The notes: generated from the sequence alone by a model not told the origin. A stretch of 64,000 nt of DNA from Lunularia cruciata (GCA_948567375.1 OX419758.1:48375473-48439472); one strand, 5' to 3'. Shown: positions 11,476-24,484, counted from the first letter of the stretch. A program made the numbers and translations.

Positions 11476-12058
11476 CTCTCTCTCCCTACTTATCATCCAA
11501 ATCTACTCTAAATTTGTGGGCCAATTTAACTATCTTAACTATCAAGAATAGAATAAAAATATAACCTTTTTTCTTTCTTTTTGCCTTTGAAACACCAAGG
11601 ATACTAATTCTTGTTCAACTTTATTCCTATGTAATCTTGAATAGTCTTCCATGTTGGGGAAATGGAAAGAAATGAGAAAAAATATATTACCAAATTCTGG
11701 AGAGTCACCCACCTATATCACATGAGTGAATAGTCAAATCTGTTCATTTTTCAAGTTTGGTTCTATTGGTACCTACATTGAAGGCTATGGAGAATCGAGT
11801 ATAAAATTTTGACGGGTTTTTTAGGGTTTAGAGTGACTACTTCACATTGAGAGTGATGGGTCCAGAAATTTCATTCCTAATCTCTTGGTATTCATGCTTG
11901 AGTTCCTTGGGAACTTAGTTTGAAAAATTTTGAGATAGGAATTGAAAGTTATGAGAATTTATAATTTTTAGGGTTTGGAGAGATAGAATTTACTCATATG
12001 AATTGGGATGTGAGGGGTTCTGGTTTTGCATGTATTGTGAAATACGAAGAGGAGCATC

Positions 12059-12540
12059 ATGTGCTACAATAGTTATTCTTGTGCTAGCCAGGGCTACACT
12101 TCCCCATGTGGATCACCCAGAGTGGCTCGGGATACACCATGCCCGCAGTGTCATCGACAATTTACCTTGCAACAGGTAATGACCCATGTGGGAAGGATGC
12201 ACAAAGACTATGATTGGACCACTTGGGATGGTCACGTGAGGTGAGCGACCACATCGACTATAGTGACATCTGGGATTACGTACACTTCCTTTGTCCCTTT
12301 GTTGATCATTCTAGGGATACCGATCTAGTCATGGAGTGGTTAGCATCTCAAGCAGATTGTATCTTGGGGTTATTTGAGACCAATTTTCCATGTCCATGTT
12401 TATTCCATAGGCTACTTTGTACACTCCATGATGAGACTAGACAAGCTTTTTGCCTACCACTTGATCGTTTGGCAGATAATCCCTTGGATGAGTTAGCATG
12501 GTTCTTATTCCTCTTACTCCCTTGATGGTGCCTTCATTAT
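12059..12540 (+). pseudogene. N-terminal C2H2 zinc-finger region of the R2-like element
   Basis: VARDTPCPQCHRQFTLQQVM is followed by TH and then MH, giving a C2H2 finger (CX2C-X11-H-X4-H), and then DYDWTTWD. A shift of frame near 12240 leads to a second stretch (to 12525) containing ILGLFETNFPCPCLFHRLL and ELAWFLFLLLP. Both blocks have clear counterparts in the minus-strand copy. In related elements this part recognises DNA or RNA. It ends in a stop and is separated from the RT by further frame changes. Confidence 0.6.
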
Positions 12541-12689
12541 GCTAGAGGGAGATGTGCAGGGCATAGAGAGGTGACTATTAGATTTTATCAATTCCAAGTG
12601 TGGAATTGGGCTGCCCTACAAGAGGAGTCTATTAGGGTTGCACGTTTTAGTAGATAGGTTCTACCATATGATACCATAGAATCCACTCG

Positions 12690-14460
12690 ATTATGATGGT
12701 GTAGGACATTGGGTCAGGCAAGAGAGTTTAGTAAAGCAGCACCAATGCTACATCCTTTGTCTATGGCTAGTCCCATTGATGAAACTATCTCTTCCATACG
12801 CTCACTACATCCTATGGCAGGAGACGGAGTACCATTAGAGGTCCTAGATTATCAACCTAGGCATCTTTTATGTCTTGATAGGTCACTTTTTGCATATGCA
12901 TTGTGCACTACTCTTTGCCTCTCTTCACGAGGCTTGTTAGGGATGGTATAAGAGCATCTTAGAGATTACTTTCAGCTAGATAATCCTTCTAGTTTACCAA
13001 GTCTTTTTAGGTGGTTGCATTTCAAGTGATTCATTTCAACAGCAAGGAGAGATATTCTTACATCAACTAAATGGATGTTAGGTGCTAGTTGAATTCTTTC
13101 AATGGAAAAGGACATAGGGTGCATTAGATTGATTGTTATTGGACAGATCCTTTTGCACTTGATTAGTTGCACCATTGTTCTTCAGCATTGATCTCACTTT
13201 TAAAAGCACCTCAGTGCACACTAGTTTGGAGTAGCAACACTTTAAAGGTTGTAAGGCTATATCTCTAGGCATCATGGCACTCCTAGATATCCATCCAAAA
13301 TGGGTCATCCTACAAGTGGATGTTGAGAGCACTTTTAATAGCATCTCTTGAGCATCCATCTTTAGAGAGCTTAGGGAGGCCGGTGGATCCTTGGTGAGTC
13401 TCATTCCTTTTGTGCGGTCATTCTATGGCTCTCTTGCTTCCCTTTACTACTAGCATGGTTAGTCACAAGAAGGAATCATCATCTTAGAGTCAATTGTTTG
13501 TACACAATAAGGAGATCCTTTAAGGAGACCTTTGTTTTCCATGGCTCACTTTAAAGCTCTCCTATTGACTAATTTAGCCAGGTTGTATATTCACTCCTTG
13601 GCATATGATACACATTGTGGGCCCAATAGATCAGATTAGGTAGGCCTTTGATCACTTGACTACCAAGCTACATCTTGTAGGCTTGAGTGTCAAGGTTTCA
13701 AAGTGCAGATCATGGTCCCATTTAGGTATCCCTCTCCACCATGAGCTTCTGTCACATCTACAGATGGACTACATGTTCTTAGAATGCTAGTAGGATTTGA
13801 GGATTTTGTAACATGCTTCTTAGATGTTGCCCTTGTAGAGGATATTCTTTATATTGATGACCTTCCTCTATTAGGAGACCCATATGTGGAATTTGGTATA
13901 CTCTCCTCTATCATTGCCCATTAAGCAACTTACTTTCTTTGCACAATTCTTCCTTCCTTGACTTTCCTATCACGTTTGAGAGCTTTTGATAGGAGGATTA
14001 TAGGAGTATTTGGTAATATCAGTGGACCAAGGATATTTGAGTGTATGACAAGGGATTTGGGACATAGATAGATACCTTTGCCAATTTTGTGTGGAGAGGT
14101 GGGCCTATTATTGATGGAGGAGATGTCACCTATAGCATTTTGGGTAGTTGAGCTCTCTCAACACCCATACTCTCCTCTCATTTTGTGGTTGTTGATAGGC
14201 CAGTTTTGGAGACATATATGGCCAAGGTGGAGGAGAGATCCTTTTCTCTTCATGTGTTATTGCGGCATATAAGAGATGGTCTATCCTCATGGGCCTGGAA
14301 GGACCTTCCATCCTTTGCTTCACTATTGTCAGATTGGACCAGTGGTTTGTAGTCTTCCTTGATGGAGCAACAATGTAAACATATGTTACATTCTCTCTTA
14401 GTTGTTGACTCATCCATTCCTTAGGCCACTAGAGCATGTCTTTGCTCTTGCTCTAGCAAG
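12690..14460 (+). pseudogene. Reverse-transcriptase region of the R2-like element (active site altered)
   Basis: Blocks in changing frames include VPLEVLDYQPRHLLCLDRSL (about 12830-12890), KWVILQVDVESTFNSIS around 13290-13350 (first catalytic Asp in QVDV), FRELREAGGSLVSLIPFVRS (about 13360-13420), and the active-site block LAYDTHCGP at about 13594-13620. The other copy reads VDDTHIVGP there, so one of the paired aspartates has become Tyr. Further blocks are RRIIGVFGNISGPRIFEC near 13990-14045 and LPILCGEVGLLLMEEMSPIA near 14075-14135. Several stops and shifts make it inactive even without the Tyr. Confidence 0.65.
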
Positions 14461-14639
14461 CGTGCAAGATCTTGGATCTTAACTCAACCATGCATTACGG
14501 TATTTTGACTCACACTAGTCACCTTCTCTATAACAATGAGGTTCCGCTTAGGTTTGGTCCACCCGTCTGCATCTTTGTTACTCACTTGTGAGTGTGATTC
14601 TATACTAGATGCAGCATCAGTCCATATGACATGGTGTCC

Positions 14640-15240
14640 TTTTGGAGGATAGAGGATAGCTACCCATGATGCCATCTAGGATATAGTGTTTGCTATGGTA
14701 CAACAGAGTGGATACCTTGCTTGGGTGGAGTGTTCATATGTTTTGCAAACAACATGTGTCAAAGCATACTTATACTTGGTTCAAGATGATCAGGTGTTAG
14801 TGGTGGATGTTATGGTTATAGATCCTACATGTGATGTAGTTTTGAAGGGATTGATTACTCATCTACCCAGATGGGTGGCAAGCGGAGCAGCAACACGTAA
14901 CATCTCCAAGTATAAGAGTATCCAGTAAGGTTCCCTCTTTGTTCCTCTAGCCTTGGAGTTATATGGAGCAATGGACATGGGATTCAACACATTTGTTGAG
15001 GAGTGTGCAAGAGCTTATCATATTAGACTTCAAGGAGTACCACTCTCACTTTCATACTTTGTAACATACTTTAGATAGTATGTGTCCATTGCTCTATAGA
15101 AAGCATTGGCTAGTGCAATCCATAGGAAAGCAATCACTCTAGGTGATGCTTCTTCAAATGCTCCATTAGTTTGTAGACCTTACAAGTTGCATAGCTCAGA
15201 TATTTTAGGTGCGGTGGGGCAAATTTCTCATATGAATACT
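14640..15240 (+). pseudogene. C-terminal endonuclease-like region of the R2-like element
   Basis: The plus strand encodes RIATHDAI, then VVDVMVIDPTCDVV (about 14800-14840), RNISKYKSI, FVPLALELYGAMD and YVSIALQKALASAIHRK. A VDV...D...K-type spacing followed by a hydrophobic FVP strand fits the restriction-like endonuclease that nicks the target in R2-type elements. The catalytic assignment is inference from spacing. At least three stops interrupt it. The non-coding tail begins right after it. Confidence 0.5.
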
Positions 15241-15345
15241 ATTGGAGCCTAGCCCCATTTTACATCTTTCATCTCTTCCTTGTATGACTTGATTGGGTCT
15301 TCCCATTCTTCATGTGTTCTATGTGGCTCCCTTTCCACTTTAGCC
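15240..15345 (+). repeat. 3' tail of the plus-strand R2-like element
   Basis: GAGCCTAGCCCCATTTTAC, CTTGATTGGGTCTTCCCATT and ATGTGGCTCCC form the reference tail. Copies of it occur at 5555-5690 (minus), 5785, 6015, 11110, 11395 and, as a short piece, about 52225. Confidence 0.65.
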
Positions 15346-17280
15346 CTATATATTATATTGTATATTATAGAGTAAATTGATCTTTGTATGGAATTTTAGC
15401 AATTGCAAAATCTATCTACCATATTTTGAAAATTTTTCTAACTTGGACAACCCTTGTTCTAAGCTTGTTAGGTAAAATTCATATGTCTCCTTCTTAGAGT
15501 AAATATCAAGAAAATTATTGAGCTCTATGTTGAGCAAGTATGCTTACAATGACACTTGAAACAAATATCTAGCCATTCTTGAAGGAAAAATGTTGGATGT
15601 AGTTATGGTCTTTCATAATGATCCTTCAAACATCCATCATTTTTCTTTAAAGATACTAATTGAGTTATCCAAATCTTTACAATAGCATATACTTTCTTGA
15701 AGGTGTGTCTACAAAATATTATTATCTTGTGCTATATAGTATTTCATTCATCTTAGCTATCTTTGTTGTAACATTAAATTTCAGCCGTTATGAGTTGCAA
15801 AAGTAGGCCTCTGTTTTTTATTTGCTAAGTAGAAATGGTGGATATGAATATTCTTATGATATGATGTCTATTTTTATATTCATGATTGAAAATTTTAAAG
15901 TATGTCCAAAGATAAAGGCTTGGCTACACACTTGGGCTTCCCATATATAGACCAATTTAGCTTTTTATCTTCATTACATATTAGTCTTTTGATGAAGGAA
16001 ATTTGGTCCATGTATGAAGAATGGAACAAATCAAGCATCATCATTTATATTTTCTCTTTGGTAAGTATCTTCTAGAGTAAATAGATTCTAACAAGACTAT
16101 ACATGTTGGGAAACTATGAAAATCTTTACTTGATTGTCTTTAATCAATGTTACTATTGTAAGCAGAGATTATGAACCTTGTACCAAACTCTAAAAGGCTC
16201 CAAGTCTTCTTTTTCCTCCTCTTTTCTTGCTCTTTAATACCAAATTTAGCAACTAAACTTAGCTCTAACTTTCTTTTAGATCTCAAAGGTATAAAGTTAT
16301 AATATACTTCCATGATAATATCTACTCTTACACATCATCATTTGAAAGTTCTAAGACAAAATTAACTTAATCATAGCTCATTTATCCTTCTCTTTTATTT
16401 TTTTCTAATTACAATAATTATATTATATGAATGCTACATCTATGGCCAAAAATTTTCTTCCTTGATAGTAGTTTAAAATTCACTACCACTTGCAAGTTGC
16501 AATTGCTTATTTGTGTTTATTGGAGTCATTGAAATATGATCCAAACCCACAAAATCAACTCCAAAGTATTGAGAGTTGTGTTGTCTTGGAACCCTTTGTA
16601 ACTAAGGTTCTAGAAATTGGTACAAGGACTAGTATATTGTTACCAAGCATATTACCTGAAATAATTTATGTTTTAGTATGAGAATTGAATCAATCAAATA
16701 GTATGAGAATTATATCAATCAATAACATAGTGATGATTTGTGACATAAGTTAATTGTTGAGGAAATAAATAATTTTTAGATTGCCAAGAAAGAGGTGAAA
16801 TTGACAATGAAGTAACTGGTGATTGACTTGCATATCCTGACATGTTCTTTGACTCATCCTTTTACTTCTCATGATGATTTACAAGCAAATTCTAACATGC
16901 TCATTACAACAAAAGGATGCACATGATAGTTGATTGATAAATTATAGCACACTCTTGATTTACACTTTTGATTGCTTATGATGAGTAAAAGCTAGCTAGA
17001 ATTTAAATTTATGGAGTTTAAATTTATGAATTTAAAACTCACAAATTTATGAATTCACACTTGATCATGTTTGCACTAAACTTCTTGCTAAGACATCATA
17101 CATGGCAGCATAGTGCAACAAGGAATTGCATCAAAAGAGATTAGTTGATGAATACAAAGAGTGTTTCCAAAAAATATTTTCCCTCTTGGGCCGCCTTAGA
17201 AAATACAAACCCAAGAATTATGATAAACTTTCAAGTGGATTCAAAAACTCACTTTAAACAAGCATTTTTATGATTTTCTC
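15346..17280. other. AT-rich stretch with no recognisable gene
   Basis: Many stops occur in all frames and there are few CG dinucleotides. No domain, RNA gene or clear repeat was found. It is likely old transposon or intergenic sequence. Confidence 0.4.
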
Positions 17281-17317
17281 CTTTGGTGCAAGCATCACAT
17301 TTCTATTACCATTTGTA

Positions 17318-17495
17318 CAAAATTGATGCATGTCATGTAAAGAGATACACAAGGACATTTACCTTATTTTGAGCATTCTCAATGGCATTGGTTGTTTGTC
17401 CTATTGCAAAATTGATGCATGTCATGAAAAGTGATATACAAGGGTGTATACCTTGCTATGAGTGTTCTCAATGGCACTTGTTGTCTATGTCCTAC
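17318..17495 (+). repeat. 89-bp tandem duplication (diverged)
   Basis: CAAAATTGATGCATGTCATG occurs at 17318 and again at 17407 with related sequence following each, including CTCAATGGCA. Two units are seen, with many differences. Confidence 0.65.
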
Positions 17496-17659
17496 TGCAA
17501 TTGATGTAGTGCCAATTGAGAATGCAAAAAATTAGATTTGTTACACACATCGTAAAATTGATGAACTTTCTCAATTTTGATTTTATATCCATCATTAGTG
17601 ATTGAAAAAAGGTATGTATTTGTACCAAAATATGGAGCCTTATCACAAAAAATCAATTA

Positions 17660-18440
17660 AGAACAAATGGTTTGAAAGTATTTGAACAAGGCTCATGTTG
17701 ATTCTTGTAAATGCTTGAATTCACAAGGAATCATAAAAGCAATGGTTGCAAAGCTACCTTTTACACACCATTGTACCTATTTTTGGCATATCAAGAGAAA
17801 TATCAATGTACAATATAAAACAAACCTAAATGGCAAGATTTGGGCAGCTACAAAAGCAATTGCATTAACAATCACCGCATTTGAAGTCACCATTGCTCAG
17901 ATTGTGAAGATGAGTGGAGAGGCAACCACATGTCTTTGCAAAATTCCACTACCAATGTGGACATGAAGCCATGCTCTAGTACCAATATTTGGCATTCTAA
18001 CATCAAACATGTTAAAGTCAAAGTCAACAAGTACTTGGATTCTAGAAGCAAGGGAAGTTGAGCCATTAGAGGTGATGATGCAAGTTGTATGGGGAAGTTG
18101 CAATCTCATACTTAGTTGTCACATAGAGCTCATAGAAACTAGAAAACCTGCTCCAATCCTAGATGATTAGTCCAAAATTTAGCAGACTTTCCAAGGTGCT
18201 CACACACTTATTGTTTACCAGCTTGGCACCAACAATTTCAAAGTTATGTACCAAAGCAATAGTCAATTTTTTGTTGTTTAACTTTTGCAATTCTATTCTT
18301 GCAAGGCATTCTAGCAATATCAATTGCCTTGCATCCCATATGTGCAATGGCAAGAAAACCCTACAATGAACTATTTGACTTGGTGCCTGATTGTGGAGTT
18401 GTAAAATGTATATAGTGACATTTTGATTTTGGTGGCCTAG
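17660..18440 (+). pseudogene. Mutator-like (MULE/MuDR-FAR1 type) transposase relic
   Basis: Frames on the plus strand give, in order, SQGIIKAMVAKLPFTHHCTY and FWHIKRNIN (the conserved HxxxxC..HIxxN part of MULE transposases, about 17715-17800), KIWAATKA, IPLPMWT followed by a stop, SHALVPIFGI, and TWILEAREVEPLEVMM (about 18030-18075), the motif after the DDE domain. Further on come YQLGTNNFKVMYQSNSQFFV and SCKAF..YQLPC (about 18220-18325), which look like the SWIM zinc finger. The first catalytic residues are not seen, frames shift and stops are frequent. The element ends were not found. Identification rests on motif order. Confidence 0.6.
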
Positions 18441-18900
18441 AGACTTATGCAATGAACAACCTCATTTTTCCTCCCATATTTATAAAGCAAGTAGGCTGGC
18501 CTAAGAAACTTTGATTACAAAGCCATGGAGAAACAACCCTAGAAGATTATTAGCTATAGAAAATGTGGAGAAAAAAGGAATAATAGTTAAATTGGTGATC
18601 ATCACCATTGTATTTAATACTTACATTTCTATGCTATAATAAAACCCTCCATGGAGTGAAAAGAAATAAATCAACTTAGCTCGTCAGATCTTGAAGATCT
18701 TGTGGTTATGCTAGCTACACAAAAAATCTTAAAGTGTATTTTTTTGACAAAAAGAACATGTTTATAGCAAGTATACACATTGCTTTGGATATATGGCAAA
18801 TCTTGAGTATAATTTACCTCTATCTATAAACATTTTTTAATTTTTATCCTTATTTGTAAGTATTTTTAATTTTTGTGCCACTATCCATAAATTCCCATAA

Positions 18901-18973
18901 AGTAATCTTAAGCATAAATGTTTAATATTTTTTATAAAGTAATCTTAAGCATAAATGTTTAATATTTTTTATA
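18901..18973 (+). repeat. 37-bp tandem duplication
   Basis: AGTAATCTTAAGCATAAATG begins at 18901 and again at 18938. The two units are identical over almost their full length. Confidence 0.85.
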
Positions 18974-19835
18974 CATATATAGAGATGAAAGGTGGATGAT
19001 ATTTTCTCATTATTTCATATCCAATTTCTCTCTCTTATAGTTTCTTGATAATCAATAGAAAATTTGTTATTTCCTTGCTATGATACAAAATTTGTTTACA
19101 AATTTTATATTTACTCCAAATAACAACTATCTTACCAATTTTCACTCCCTTTCAAAATTGGGTTTCAATATTATGAAGCCAACCCCCTTGTTCTAAGCCA
19201 TTTATCCCTTTTATAATAATGCAAAGTTGCTACTACATATATTAGAATCCAATTGAATTATCTCTAGAGGATGTTCAAGCAACAACATCCACTTAAATTT
19301 GTAAGGATTCATCTAAGGTATAAATGAAATGATCCATATTTCCTTAATTGTAAGATCATAATTTGGAAGCCAAAGATCTAGAATCTTGTATTTTTGGTGT
19401 TGTTGTTCATTGCAAATTGTGCTCTTGTAAATAAAGAAGACAGTTTTGTAACCTCTCTAAGATACATCACCAAGTTATCTTGGAGGGTTGATTGTTTGCA
19501 TCCACCACCAAGAGTCAAGTAGATGAAAATTGATGTAAAAGATTTTGTATAAAACTGCTTGTTAGTGTTATTTTTCTCTAAGGCTCTAGTTTGTGCATAA
19601 CACAAGGATATATTTTTTCTCATATTAAAATAAAAAAATTTATTAGAAAAAATGTGCAATTGGAATGCAAGTCTACTTTGTGTATTATATATTCAAATTT
19701 ATGTAACAAATTGTATCTTATAGCCACAAGGAAGAGACTTTGCCTAAAGATAGGTAAAAGATCATGCTTGATCATTTTTCACATGACATGCCTTGTGTGT
19801 TGAGCTTGCATACTTCTACTTTTTTTCCTTGCTTG

Positions 19836-19882
19836 TTTTTTACTTTTTACTTTTTACTTTTCACTTTTCACTTTTCACTTTT
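19836..19882 (+). repeat. 7-bp microsatellite
   Basis: ACTTTTT repeats shade into ACTTTTC repeats, with about six to seven units in all. Confidence 0.85.
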
Positions 19883-22599
19883 GCCATCTAACTTCTTCAT
19901 TTAAGCAATTTCTAGCATACATTATTTAGAGAGATAGGCTGATATATTAGCTTTGAAGCTAAACTTGCTCATTATTAGGATTGTAGATACTTGCTCATCA
20001 TATATCAAAACTTTAAATATTTGGATTATCATCATGATAGTGGATAAACCAAATGTTAAGGCAAAGCTACAAGTAAGTGTAAGTATGCATAGGTATACAA
20101 GAAAGAGATGTTCTACAATAATTGAATAAAATATGCCAAAGCATATTGTAGAAGATAGGGCTGGTCCTACCACTCAAAAGAATGATAAAAACTTTGTAGT
20201 AATTGTTGTGGAAGAGATAGATTCTTCATTGTAGAGGATGACAAACCAGCTTTTTTGTCTTGGTCAACTATCCATCTTTATTGCAATCATTCAACTCTTT
20301 GAACTTTTGAGGAGTTGGATGAGGTGGAGCCTTTGAGTATGGACTAGTTCAATGGGTAGAAGATTATTGGAATAGAAAAAGGTAAGTGCCTTGAAAATAC
20401 CACCACAAAGCACTATTACAATTCTACATTGAGCATCTTAGAATGAAAAACTAGTTACCTTGAAATATGTCAACTCAATAAGGACTCTTGACCTCCTAAT
20501 GGAGAGGATTATGGTATCAACTCACACTTATACCACATTTTCATTTTTATTTTTGATTCTAATGAGAATTTAGAATAAAGACAAACTTTGATAATTTCGG
20601 TTTTGACAAGTAAAAAGGCTACATTCTTTTGGTATCCATACTACTATAGTGGTAAAGTCAAAGGTGCAAAAACATTTATTTATTTTTTACTCATCTTTAT
20701 TGTTATGTGTACGCTTTATGCTTCACCTATATTGAACTTGTAATCTAGTAGAAGACAATAATTAATATATATAAATAATGCATACTAACAATATTTCTTT
20801 AGATGAATCCTTTAGAAGATAAAGTACTGAGTCATATTCAAAAGATAAAGTATTTGCACCAATGGTTTGTGGAAGAGTATTGCAAGAAGATGCAAGATTT
20901 GAATAAGATCTTATCACAAAGAACTTGTATATAAAGCAAAGGGTCAACTTTGGAATGACTATCATCAATAATGACAACATTTTCTAGATTACATCTTGAA
21001 TATGCAAGTTGTAAAATTACCAAGAAAAGATCTTCAATATGTTGGAGAAAGAAGATATTAAAGGATAAACAATAAGGTTTGTTACATAGCCAAGGTAGAG
21101 GAAAGTGGTGTCTTGGAAGACACTTCAAGAAATACTAGAAGATATAATACCTCAAGTCTTAATGTGAATTTTGCAAAAGCCTTGAACATGGATGAGATGT
21201 GCAAGAAATGCAAAAGACAAAAACTTTTGTATCATCAAAAGATGCACATATGAGTTTATATATGTCCTTTGATAAACAACTCATAAATTTTTATTCCTTT
21301 TTTTATTTTTTTATTTTTTTCAACATACCTTGCTTTAGTTTTATCCTATGTTTTTTTTTGTTATAGTGAAGGAGGAAAATATCCATGCAAATAAGAAGTA
21401 TTCTTTCACTAAGAAGATATTTGGAAGCATGTGCACAATCCAAAGGGTATCTTGTGGTTTCTTCCAAAGGTCAAGGTGGTCATTCCTTTGAGGTACCTAC
21501 CTATCATTTAGAAGGAGAAGAGGTTGGAAGAGAGCCTTTAGTCCAGAAAGAGGAAAGAATATTTTTTAGCTAAAGAATCCATTAAAGATAGTACTTTCTT
21601 GGGAGTGCAATGAATGGCATGCAAAGAACTAATTCCAAAGAATGTTGCAAACCACCAAAGTGCTCACACATGAGGGAATTGATTAGGGACCAATTGAATA
21701 TTATTGAGGTGGAATTTGAAAATAAAAATTGGGGGTTTTTTGGGATACAAGAAACACTAATTGGCATTCTTATCTTGGTAGTACAATATTGTTATGTTTG
21801 GATTTGTAGTTGAGCAAGTAAGCAAAGATTTTTGAGTGTGAAACTAATCCAAGTAAGTCAAGTGAGAAATATGGTGAAAGAGGTAGTATAAAAGAAGGCT
21901 CAGAATTAACTCAACTCAACTTGAGGAATCTAAATTATCAATCCGTGAGGGATGGAAGCCAAAAGGAATGCCTTGAAGAAGTTTCAATTAGTATTCCTAT
22001 TGTGGAATTAGTAGTATGTCTTTACACCAATGATATTAGGGATTTTCAATATAAAACACTTGGTGCAAGGTAATCTTCATATCAATCTACACTCCTAGCT
22101 CAAATTTCATTGGAGAAAAATGTTAGGAGAAAAATCATAATCAAAAGAGTGTATCACATTTGATTCGTATTTTGGGATGCTCATTCAAGCCATGCAAGAT
22201 CAAATTGTTACTTTCTTTGTAGATAAGAAGCACTTGTCAAATGGTTGGGTTGTGTCACACTACAAGGACCCAACATGGAGAGTAATTATATAAACCCAAC
22301 ATGCAGAGTAATTATAGCCGTATTGATGAAGCTATTTTGACCCCAAAGAAAAACCTACCTTTTGAATAGGCAAGTGGACTTCTTTGGGCATGTGTTTTTG
22401 GGTTCAAGGTTAGTTGGGTTAGAATTGTCTCTATGCATACTAACCAAACCTACACTACATCATATAATCTATCATTCACATTTATATCCAAATGGACATG
22501 CTCATTGAGGAGGAGAAGATGAAATTTCATACACTTTATTCAAAGTACATATTTTGCATGTAACATTAGAGGTTAAGAAAAAATGAGGCATATGTAGCA

Positions 22600-23693
22600 T
22601 ACATACACCAAGTTCCTTTTTATAGGAGAATTTGGTTTGTTTCTCACGTTGGACACAAAGAGGAAGTGGACTATGGAGCCTTTGCCAAAGAAGCCACCAT
22701 TGAGACCAGCCAAGAAACCCAAAGAAGTGAAGGTGATGAAAATCTTCAAAGAAGAAGAAGATGAACAAAAGGAGGAATCAAAGGAAGAAGGTGATGAAGA
22801 GTTGGAGACCAAGCTAGAGTCCAATGGGGAGTAGGACATGCCCAAGCAAGATCAAACTACATAGCAAGATCTTCCCAAAGAACAAATGATCTTGTTGACC
22901 CCAATGATAGGTAGAGATCAAGAAGGAAGCCACCTTTTGGCTTCAATAGGAGCTATTGATACCACAAAGGAGGATTGTGCAAATGAGAGCAAGCATGTGA
23001 TTATGGTGTTGTTGGTTTTGCAAGATATCTAAATGCCACTATCTTATTTGTGCAAGATATCTTAACGGTTTTGCAAGATATCTTAATGCCACTAATGGGG
23101 ATTTGGATCAGTACTACTCCAAGTACCATCAAAATTATCTAGAGATTTACAATTGCCCATTGATAGTAAAAATTCTACATTATTAATTGTAATGCTAAAT
23201 GATAAAGGTATTGCTAAAAAGAGATCCTTCACCTTCAAAAGGAAGAGCAAGAGCCAGGAGGAAGGAGAAAGTTTTTCAAAAGCAAGTGGATGTGTTGTAT
23301 TCAGAAACAGTAGAGAAGGTAGAAGAGAATCAGCCTAGTTAGAACAAGTGAAATACTTAGAAGATGAACTTGCAATTCTTTGGAAGACATCAACTCTTGT
23401 CATTGCAAATACAAGTCCAAGATTGCTTGACTGCAAAAGAGCATGTTGCAATTAACCTTAAATTATCAAATGTTGACCATGCAATGAAATAAGTTGGGAG
23501 ATTCATTTGTAGCATATCAAAGAGAGGTGGACATTCTTTAGGAGATTGCCATAAGGAGATTTTTGCTTATTAAGCAAACAAGGTGTAGCTGAAATTGAAG
23601 TTGGAGGCAACCCTTTTTTTTTATTAGGGAGTAAGAGTCAAGCACAAGACTGCACCAAATATGGATAGCCCAAATAGAGAAGTATAATTTTCA
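22600..23693 (+). other. Charged open frames of unknown origin upstream of repeat copy B
   Basis: A frame at 22637-22834 encodes 65 residues with a basic-proline start (PLPKKPPLRPAKKPKEVKV) and an acidic tail. A second frame at 23153-23338 is Lys/Ser-rich (AKKRSFTFKRKSKSQEEGES). No domain is recognised and stops lie between them. They could be remains of a transposon ORF. I do not call a gene. Confidence 0.3.
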
Positions 23694-24307
23694 TGTTGTG
23701 GTTTGCTTAGCAAGTGAAAAACTAATTAAGAATTTTTTATCTATATAATATTATTGTAGATTATGCAAAGGATCCTATGGTTGATCCATTTGCTATGTGA
23801 TCAATCTATGTACATTCAAGTGATTGATTGCTTAGATTATAATCTTACCCTCTTCCAATGCTTGGATGTATATAGGGAATGGAGGCTCAATAGAGAGCAA
23901 TATGTTTTAGTCTTGCAAGTTTTGAGTGGGAGTAGAGCATAGAAGCTAGAGCATCCAAGAGTGGTAGCAAAGCATAGAAGCTAGGACATTTGAGGTTGAG
24001 GTGACCAAGAGATATTATGTGCTCTCGATCTTCTTCTCCCAACCTCTTCCTTCTTATGCTTATTTATGTGTAAGTTTGAGATTTAACTATTTACATTCTT
24101 TTGTAGAAGGAGATGCACAAAAAATCTCACTCAAGGCTTTGAGGGTGGAGTTTGGACATCTATGTAACAATATGGAGTTTAGCGATGAAGTCAGTCAGGC
24201 TCACGAAGTAGCACATAAGACAAATTAGACTAGAATATTCCGGAAGTATCTAGGAAGCTTCTTGGGAAGCTTCCCGGTTAGCTTAGCTTGCACCTTAAGT
24301 AATTAGC

Positions 24308-24334
24308 TTCTAGAAGGAAGCTTCTAGAAGCTTC
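24308..24334 (+). promoter_or_regulatory. Heat-shock-element-like array in the LTR
   Basis: TTCtaGAA at 24308-24315 and TTCtaGAAgcTTC at 24322-24334 match the nTTCnnGAAnnTTCn consensus bound by heat-shock factors. More two-unit GAAnnTTC sites lie at about 24254-24275 and 24445-24458. All are upstream of the TATA box. Binding is inference. Confidence 0.45.
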
Positions 24335-24476
24335 CAACTAGCTTAGCTTGCACGCCAAGTAGGCGGCTTCTAGAAGGAAGCTTCTTGAGAAGCTCCCTAG
24401 TTAACTTGCCTTGCACTCTAAGAAAGCGGCTTGAGGAAGCTTCTTGAGAAGCTTCTCAAGGGCCTTGTATGCTACC

Positions 24477-24484
24477 TATAAATA
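24477..24484 (+). promoter_or_regulatory. TATA box in the 5' LTR of copy 1
   Basis: TATAAATA lies just after an 18-bp perfect palindrome (CTTGAGAAGCTTCTCAAG). Equivalent boxes occur in the other LTRs at 29644, 35336 and 40482. Confidence 0.7.

Larger units (their letters stand above)
11395..15345 (+). mobile_element. R2-like non-LTR retroelement, plus-strand copy (near full length, decayed)
   Basis: The order along the plus strand is leader (about 11.5-12.05 kb), C2H2 finger region (12059-12540), RT region (about 12.69-14.4 kb), endonuclease-like region (about 14.64-15.2 kb) and a non-coding tail with GCCTAGCCCCATTTTACATC (15246-15345). A finger before the RT and a restriction-like endonuclease after it is the layout of R2/NeSL-type elements. 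The parts fall in several frames with stops, so the copy is dead. I see no poly(A) end. The placement in the R2 group rests on domain order, not on a tree. Confidence 0.7.
18460..22600. other. AT-rich, stop-riddled stretch without a recognisable gene
   Basis: Only short frames occur and none has a motif I recognise. Contained repeats are listed separately. CG dinucleotides are rare, as in the adjoining transposon blocks. Confidence 0.4.

Noticed and set aside
22637-23338. Charged frames as a host gene
   Set aside because: Stops separate the frames, there is no splice evidence, and they lie in a CpG-poor transposon block.
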